Assembly: GCF_029962835.1 (NCBI RefSeq)
Contig: NC_080574.1
Coordinates: 24,588,001 to 24,652,000 of the forward strand
From: Magnolia sinica
Taxonomy: Eukaryota > Streptophyta > Magnoliopsida > Magnoliales > Magnoliaceae
Direction: 5' to 3'
DNA length: 64,000 nucleotides
In this document: piece by piece, positions 58,002 through 64,000 of the stretch
Layout of the letters: the number at the start of each line of letters is the position of its first letter
Position numbering within the stretch: the first letter of the stretch is position 1
Translations under genes and position numbers: made by a program
The notes under the pieces: model-generated
Seen by the model: the letters and a program-made list of their open reading frames with translations, nothing else
Databases searched by the model: none
What the model was told of the DNA's origin: nothing

Positions 58002-59626
58002 GTCATCCTCATCTTCAGAGCTATCACCTATCAACCACGTATGAATACACGTGGAAATAAAGGACTTTACAAAAATCGTAAACCGCCCAAGTAGAAAAGA
58101 GTTTGAAAACAATTAATTGAAGTTGAAATTGTTTCACTTAGTGTTTTCATTGATTAATCGAGTTAACAAACACGTTCCATCGAGAACAAGTTTTAAAAAG
58201 TCCAAATTAAACAAGTTTTATAGCTGAAGAGTAGAGGAAATCTGTCCAAGGAGTCGAAAAGAAAGTATTCTCTTCTTAGAAACTATTTATTAAACAAGTT
58301 TTAAAACCAATAGTGGAACACTGTTCGTAAACCAATGGCAAAAGCAAATTGAAATTGGACAATTGGATGTTTCTCATTGGTAACTAAGTTATAGTATGAA
58401 TTGCTTGGGTGCCACGAACGCAGCGGGTAACTAAGTTACAAGTGTTTGTGTTTCACCTATCACTCTGCCTAGGCATCAAAGTCTTTCCAAATCAAGGAGA
58501 AGCTACTTTCTTATCGGAAATACACAAATTGCCATGAATTTCAGAGTTACTTGCACATGAATATCACATATTCCCATGCACATTATCAACCTAGCAGTAT
58601 CCACATCCATTAGGTTGTAAAAGAACATACCGAAACTATGTGTTGCAGATATGTGGACGCGATATCACTATAACCGAATGTCTCGCTCTAATCTGTAAAT
58701 AATCACGCATATATATGAAAACGTAATTAGTTTTTAAAGCAGTTGATCAACACAATAGATTTGGAAGTGAACAAAGAGCATCCACCAAATGTTTTGAATC
58801 TGCATAATGTGTTAACTCTGATAAAGAAATGATCTAACCTGAGAAAAATACGCACCAATTTTATAGTTGTGGCACCCACAAGGTGAGAGTCCTGCCATTT
58901 TTTTTTACCTGTGGCTCGCTCAATAAATGTTTTCATTTTATATCAAAGCTGTCCATTGAGAAATTTTGATGCTACAGCCATTTGCACCAATTTTCTTATA
59001 TATGGTGCTGTGCCAGGGAGCCACCTTGATGCATATATTCAATCCTACTCTCAGATTTGCCCCTCACCACAAGGACACAGCATTTTTCTTTTATGTTATC
59101 TTATTAGGTTCCTTCATGGAGGTCCATATCCAGCCAACAAAGGAATGTATCGCCATGTATTTTGTTGTGCAATATCAGAACAAAAAAAACAGATGGAACA
59201 TGTGGTAGCAACATTTTCCTCAGAAAGGTATATCAAAATGGTATGAAGTCAAAATAGTAGTCAACAGAGATGAACAAAGATTGAATATTCCATATCATCA
59301 CAGGTCCAATCCAATGATCCGTAATGAAACATGCACCACATGCATACTAGGCAATCATGAATCACAAGTGATCATAGAAATGAAAACGAATAAACACCCA
59401 AAACATTTTCAAAGTATATGCTGGGTCCAAAAACCGTCTCCAGATCTTAATCCATGCATCAAATCAAATAACTTGTGGTGGTAATAGAGATCAGGCAAAA
59501 GAACGTCTTCACCCACCGTTATGAAAAAGAAAAAAAGAAGAGGAAAGACCTTTTTTTTCTTCGAAATATCAACGTTTCTATCAACAACATCAATAACCAC
59601 ATTCCGTCTAAAATATCTTTCTGACA

Positions 59627-59935
59627 ATGCTACCAAAACAGATACAATGCACCAGAGATGAAAACACACCAAAGATGTCAGATAATGAATTAGCAACTGT
59701 CCATAATGTGGATGCAGATAGATGGTTAAGAATAGTAGGAATTGACCATCCACCTTTAAAAAAAACATCGGATAGAGATGAATTAGCAGTGTTTCGGTTG
59801 CGGGAGCAAATGGATGAAATGAGCATCCACATTGAAAAAATCATCCGTTCAGCACGTTTTATGACCATGATACACCCTGTCTCCGAAATTTCAAGTACTA
59901 CGCAATCCGTTCACACAAACAATCAACATACATAG
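59627..59935 (+). CDS. Unidentified 102-codon ORF in the Harbinger element, opposite strand
   Basis: Starts at an ATG and reads in part DADRWLRIVGIDHPPLKK then DELAVFRLREQMDEMSIHIE, a charged, protein-like composition with a possible amphipathic helix near residues 58-78. No domain was recognised. Frames on the other strand overlap it. It lies in the 3.4 kb between the transposase start and the right terminal repeat, where no gene is usual for this family. A captured fragment or chance ORF are both possible. Confidence 0.25.
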   Translation: MLPKQIQCTRDENTPKMSDNELATVHNVDADRWLRIVGIDHPPLKKTSDRDELAVFRLREQMDEMSIHIEKIIRSARFMTMIHPVSEISSTTQSVHTNNQHT

Positions 59936-61418
59936 ACTACTACAGGCCAATCGAAGATATTACAGGTGTACCTACGCACGATGTTCCCAAAATTCTGGTC
60001 ACTTGAAATTCAGATAGGAAAAAAAGTAAATTAATTTATATGTTAGGATTTCCTCAAGTGAAGGGGAGAAACCAGTGAACAGTAAAACCGTTGGCATCCT
60101 TATCATGCCATGTTCAGTATTAGTACACAAGTTCAAACAATCCGCAAATCAATTGAAATATTAACTCAGTTGAATCGTCGGAAGATCGAATTCAACCAGC
60201 CAGTATAGATATGTGGTAACCCTAATAGAGAATAGCTATTATGTCAGTCATCCACCATAGTACAGAAAAAAATGAAAAAGAAATATAACAATAGCCGGAA
60301 ATATATGGAACGTGTATTAAGTTGAAGATCCAACGGATATCCTTTCACCTTCACAAAAACCAAATTGTTTGGTGCTAATAACAGGGTGCCAAAAGTGCTG
60401 AGTAGTAACAGTAATCAAGTAATATGTAAAGAATAATAACACACAGAGGTATGAAATTTTTTCTCTCCTAAAATCCATTTTAATCCACCACCGTGTCCAT
60501 GGGCGGTGTGTAAACCGAACCATTTCTATGTCATGCAAGAAGTCGTGCCTCTCCAAAACCCGATGATCTGTATGACATACCCACTGATAGCAACTGCTCT
60601 GTGTAGAATCCGAGCACGATGGATTTCAATCCCAATTCCTTAACCAATCCATCTCCTGATCTCCGCCAAAAGAGGCGTTAATCGTGCATGCATGCGAACC
60701 TACAGATCTGACCGTCGACCCTTCACAGTGCAAAGCATATGGCAGAATGATGGATTTTGCGAAGTCGACTACTTGCAATTTCGAAGAGATTAATTTCACA
60801 CATGGACATTAGAAAAAGTTTTGGAAGTTTTGAAAACGGGACGACATCCGATTGAAGTATTGATAACAACAGAACATCCTGAAACGGCTAATCCGGAGAC
60901 AAATTAGGAGAAAATCAGGGTAAGGGAGACATACCTCACGCAAGAGCAGCGACACCTATGCAGAGACGGGAGCTTACCTTCCCCCCGTAGGGCGATGAAT
61001 GGAGCAAGACCTGCTGCAACCATGGATAAATAGCCGGTGATGGACGTTGCTGACCGAGGACCATACCATCAGCAGTTCATCTCTGCTAGTACGGACCTGA
61101 GCACTGCGGGAAGGGATATTTTAAGCAGCGAGGGCGTTTCCTCTCCGGACACGCGAAAATCCAGTTGCAGAGTGAAATCCCGCGGGATTTGTTGGTGGGC
61201 TCGAGGAGACGAGAGAGGTGGGATGGGATATCAGGGCGATATCCACCATACACGATTTCAACAGCCATGGGATTGAGAGGCATTGCGGATCCCACGCGAC
61301 GCAAACGCGCGCGTGGGATGTGCACGCGGGATTGCGTCATCCCATCCGCCGTAAGCTATATTAATCCCACTGCCCAAACACGCCCCAAGCGGGAAAATCA
61401 CCATCGTGGATCCGGAAA

Positions 61419-61938
61419 CGGATTGGCTACTCCCCTGCCACCAGCCCTGTGGCTGGTGGTCGGTGCTCTGTGGGCCCCACCATGATGTATGTGTTTCATC
61501 ATTCTGATCATCCTTTTTAAAGATCATTTTAGGGTTTTAAACCAAAAAATGAGATTGGATATCTCAGGTGGACCACACCACAAGAAAACAATAGTGATTG
61601 GATATCCACCATTAAAATCCTCCTAAGGCTCATTGTACTGTTTATTTGACTTCCAATCTGTTGATTAGGTCATTAAGGCCCAGATGAAGGGAAAAAACAA
61701 AGATCAGCTTGATCCAAAACTTTTATGGCCCCCAAAAGGTCTTTAATGGTCGACGCTCATTCAACACTGTTTCCTGTAATGTGTTCCACTTGAGATTGGG
61801 ATATATCTCATTTTTGGTCTCATACCATAAAATGATCTGGAAAAATATATGGACGGCATGGATGAAATACGTACATCATGATGGGGCCCAAAGAGCACCG
61901 ACCACTAGCCATTGGCTGATGGCAAGGGATGCCAATCG
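61419..61938. mobile_element. MITE, GGGCCCAC family (long arms)
   Basis: Left arm GGATTGGCTACTCCCCTGCC then 'ggtcggtgctctgtgggcc'; right arm, inverted, CGATTGGCATCCCTTGCC then 'ggtcggtgctctttgggcc'. A second small inverted repeat (CCAGCC...GGCTGG) sits in the left arm. It lies 32 bases from the Harbinger right end. Confidence 0.75.
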
Positions 61939-61959
61939 TTTCATGTGGAACCAAACATA

Positions 61960-62455
61960 TAGACAGGTGCGGTTTGACTTTTGACTATCTTAAGGGACGC
62001 AACGCGTGTGGTTTGCCTTGGGTCCGTATTCTTCTATAATTTAATTGAAGAAAGTTATGATAGAGACGTCTCTATCATAAGAGGAATATAGACCTCCCAT
62101 ATATCATCCGCATGAACTGGTAGATGAAAGATCAGGACCATCCAGCTAGTGGTATATAAATTGACTTTCCACGTGTATGATTTAGAAACCATACATATAA
62201 GTATCTGAGCCATTATTTTCTTTCACTTTTTTCTCAACCGTTCATCTGAATGCCGCCATGGTTTGGAAACATCCTCTTTTAGTCAACTTTTAAGAACGAT
62301 CCATAAACGGATCGACGCACCATTCCAACGGCAAGCTAGCAGCTAGCTGATTACAACGTACCAAGTCCTCTCTCTCTCTCTCTCTCTCTCTACTTATAAA
62401 TACAAACCCAAAATTTCCTCCCTCAAACCAAAATCTTCATTCCCACTTTCTTAGC
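61960..62455 (+). promoter_or_regulatory. U5 proximal upstream region and core promoter
   Basis: Resumes the U1 homology from 'ggtttgacttttgactatc' (compare 22027) through 'aacatcctcttttagtcaac' to a short (CT)n (62368-62391), TATAAATA at 62395-62402 and the start of the leader. The distal part of the same region is at 52435-53190, so about 8.8 kb of transposons separate them. The leader is then cut at 62458 by a MITE pair. Confidence 0.65.
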
Positions 62456-62458
62456 TAA

Positions 62459-63438
62459 GGGCCCGTTTGGCCGGTCGGATTGGAAGGGATTGGATGGTAT
62501 TAGAAGGGATTGGAAGTCAAATCGGAATTGGAGAGGGCCAAAGAGTCGGTGATGCGATCCCAATCCCATGATCTCAGAAAATGAGGACATGACCATTACA
62601 TTTAAATCCCATCAAATCCACCTTAATCCTTCAAATTTGCCGGGACTGTTTGGTTCTGAGGATCTAGAAGGATGAAAAGGTTTAATAGGATTGGTAGCGG
62701 CCAAAGAGATATAGCAATCGGGATATATCAATCATGGATCTCCGACATCCTGATCGAATTCACCATCATCGCTGAAATCCATGCCATCCACCCTAATACC
62801 ATTCAATCCTTCCAATCCACCCGGCCAAAAGCTTGGGGCCTGTTTGGGTGGTGGGATTAGAAGGGATTAGGTGGGATGGGATTCGTCTCGTTCCGTGCCA
62901 ATTCCCCTTCATGTTTGGAAAGAAATGGAAAAGCTTGGAATTACATTAAATGGAATTGCATTGGGTCTCGTGCCAATTTCACTCCATGTTAGCAAGTTGT
63001 GTAGGTCCCACCATGATGTGTGGGCTATATCCACACCGTCCACCCATTTATCGAGATTATTTTAGAGCATGGACCAAAAAATCAGGTAAATCTAAAGCTC
63101 AAGTGTACCCCACCATAGAAAGCAATGGGGATTGAGTACTTACCGTTGAAAACTTCTTTGGGGCCACCTAAGTATTGGATCTACCTCATTTTTAGGAACA
63201 TGCCATAAAATAAGGTTATAAAACAAATGAACAGTTTAGATATAACATACCGTATGTTATTTTCAGTAATTTTAAATGATGGTGGGTATATCCATTCAAT
63301 GCATTACCTTATTATCAACAATGCATGGCATTGATTTTATCCTATGGCAACTGGGGAAAATCTCTGCCATGGGTAATAATTATGTTTTTTTATCCCATCC
63401 CACCCAATCCCTTCTAATCCCACCGCCCAAACAGGCCC
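62459..63438. mobile_element. Adjacent or nested Tourist-type MITEs in the U5 leader
   Basis: GGGCCCGTTTGGCCGG at 62459 and, inverted, CCGCCCAAACAGGCCC ending at 63438 are flanked by the target triplet TAA (62456-62458 and 63439-63441). Removing the insert restores 'ttagctaagtgttttcta', the text of the U2 leader. A second head, GGGGCCTGTTTGGGTGG, starts near 62835 after an eroded tail CCGGCCAAA, so two related elements lie together. A partial GGGCCCAC-family MITE (63000-63255) sits within the second. Confidence 0.8.
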
Positions 63439-63441
63439 TAA

Positions 63442-63467
63442 GTGTTTTCTACGTACTACTTTTGGGG

Positions 63468-63503
<36 letters not shown>

Positions 63504-63906
63504 GTTAGATGGCGCCACCATCCGTGCATTCGTGGAGGACGAGTGGACCTTCAATGTCTCCATCAACGACCGTTTTGCAAACCTCGATGTAGATCACGAT
63601 GGTCTCCTATCCTACACAGAGATGATGAAGGAGCTAAAGAGTCTTAGGGTCCTAGAGACCCACTTCGGCATTGACTTTGTGGAGTCGAGTCCTGATGAGA
63701 TTGCACTCATCTACCGTTCCCTCTTCCTCCAGTTCGATCACGACCACAACGGGGCCGTTGACATGGAAGAGTTCCGCGTGGAAACTAAAGAGATGATGCT
63801 TGCGATGGCGAATGGGTTAGGATTATTGCCTGCTCAAATGGTGTTGGAAGAGGATAGCTTCCTCAAGAAAGCCGTTGAAAGGGAATCAAACATGGTTGCT
63901 GCTTGA
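63442..63906 (+). pseudogene. EF-hand gene copy U5, start codon lost
   Basis: Codons homologous to U1 residues 4-138 begin at 63499 (GAA) and end at TGA 63904-63906; 63442-63498 is residual leader with a short (GA)n. The 11 bases that hold the ATG in the other copies (agATGagtgta) are absent, so the (GA)n tract runs straight into codon 4. No in-frame ATG lies upstream before a stop. The first usable ATG is at 63622 and would give about 94 residues lacking EF loop 1. Both loops (DVDHDGLLSYTE and DHDHNGAVDMEE) are otherwise canonical and the frame is open, so loss is recent. Differences from U1 include W19, T20, I25, D27, R28, M92 and V97. Confidence 0.8.
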
Positions 63907-64000
63907 GTCAAACTAGCATTGCCCACTTTTACTAGAGAGAATTCCATTTTTTTTTTCTTTTTCTTTTTAGTTGAATATGTATCCATTTCACTCTATTATA
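63907..64000. other. 3' flank of U5 (partial)
   Basis: Diverged match to the U1 3' UTR ('gaattccatttttt', 'atatgtatccatttca'). The window ends here. Confidence 0.7.

Larger units (their letters stand above)
53705..61386 (-). mobile_element. PIF/Harbinger DNA transposon, decayed
   Basis: About 7.7 kb, bounded by GGGTGTGTTTGGCCGGAG on the left and TGCCCAAACACGCCCC on the right, which are inverted copies. The left flank carries TTAA, as expected for a TTA/TAA target, but the right flank does not match, so the target duplication is decayed or the end is a few bases off. It encodes, on the minus strand, a DDE transposase (56625-58001), a Myb/SANT protein (55263-56375) and an RNase H1-HBD-like ORF (54413-54814). 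Several stops make it non-autonomous today. It is inserted into the upstream region of U5. Confidence 0.8.

Noticed and set aside
61037-61485. Overlapping frames at the Harbinger right end
   Set aside because: They read through terminal repeat and GC-rich subterminal DNA on both strands; no domain.

Overview
The window looks like nuclear DNA from a flowering plant. It has no operons. Its few coding regions sit far apart in a dense bed of MITEs, LTR remnants, SINEs and DNA transposons. There is plant-type telomeric repeat chemistry (CCCTAAA-like), and one short intronless EF-hand gene family has been copied along the window. The dispersed repeats built around a GGGCCCAC-type motif remind me of magnoliid genomes, but that is recollection and not a test.

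Layout. 1-17 kb has no convincing gene. It holds a MITE, three rearranged copies of one non-coding segment (about 2.3-11.6 kb), three tRNA-derived SINE remnants, two LTR remnants and a foldback element. 17-32 kb carries three EF-hand genes, U1 (22740), U2 (25861) and U3 (30220). Each has the same unusual promoter: a (CT)n tract, a TATAAATA box about 5-20 bases further on, and a (GA)n tract running up to the ATG. 31.8-42.7 kb lies between two blocks of CACTA-like subterminal hairpins. It contains unrelated exon scraps (a DEAD-box RNA helicase exon, a pectin-methyltransferase-like exon and an acidic 347-codon ORF) and 4.6 kb of degenerate telomere-like repeat. A broken Ty1/copia remnant follows (42.7-44.06 kb).

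44.06-50.74 kb is a near-identical second copy of the U1 5' region, but its gene (U4, 49460) and 3' flank match U3. It is therefore a chimeric duplicon, or a collapsed or misplaced haplotype. 50.8-64 kb is a diverged fifth unit. Its upstream region is split by a TE nest with a decayed 7.7 kb PIF/Harbinger transposon (Myb/SANT ORF, DDE transposase, and an unexpected ORF resembling the RNase H1 hybrid-binding domain). Its gene (U5, 63499) has lost its ATG and has MITEs in the 5' leader.

How the parts relate. The EF-hand proteins are probably small cytosolic Ca2+ sensors. The copies differ mainly in control DNA and, in U2, in one EF-loop glycine. A G-box (CACGTG) is kept at an equivalent place upstream of U1, U2, U4 and U5, and a G-box pair is kept downstream of U1, U3 and U4. 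The copy-number history appears to have been driven by recombination at the CT/GA microsatellites and by transposon insertion.
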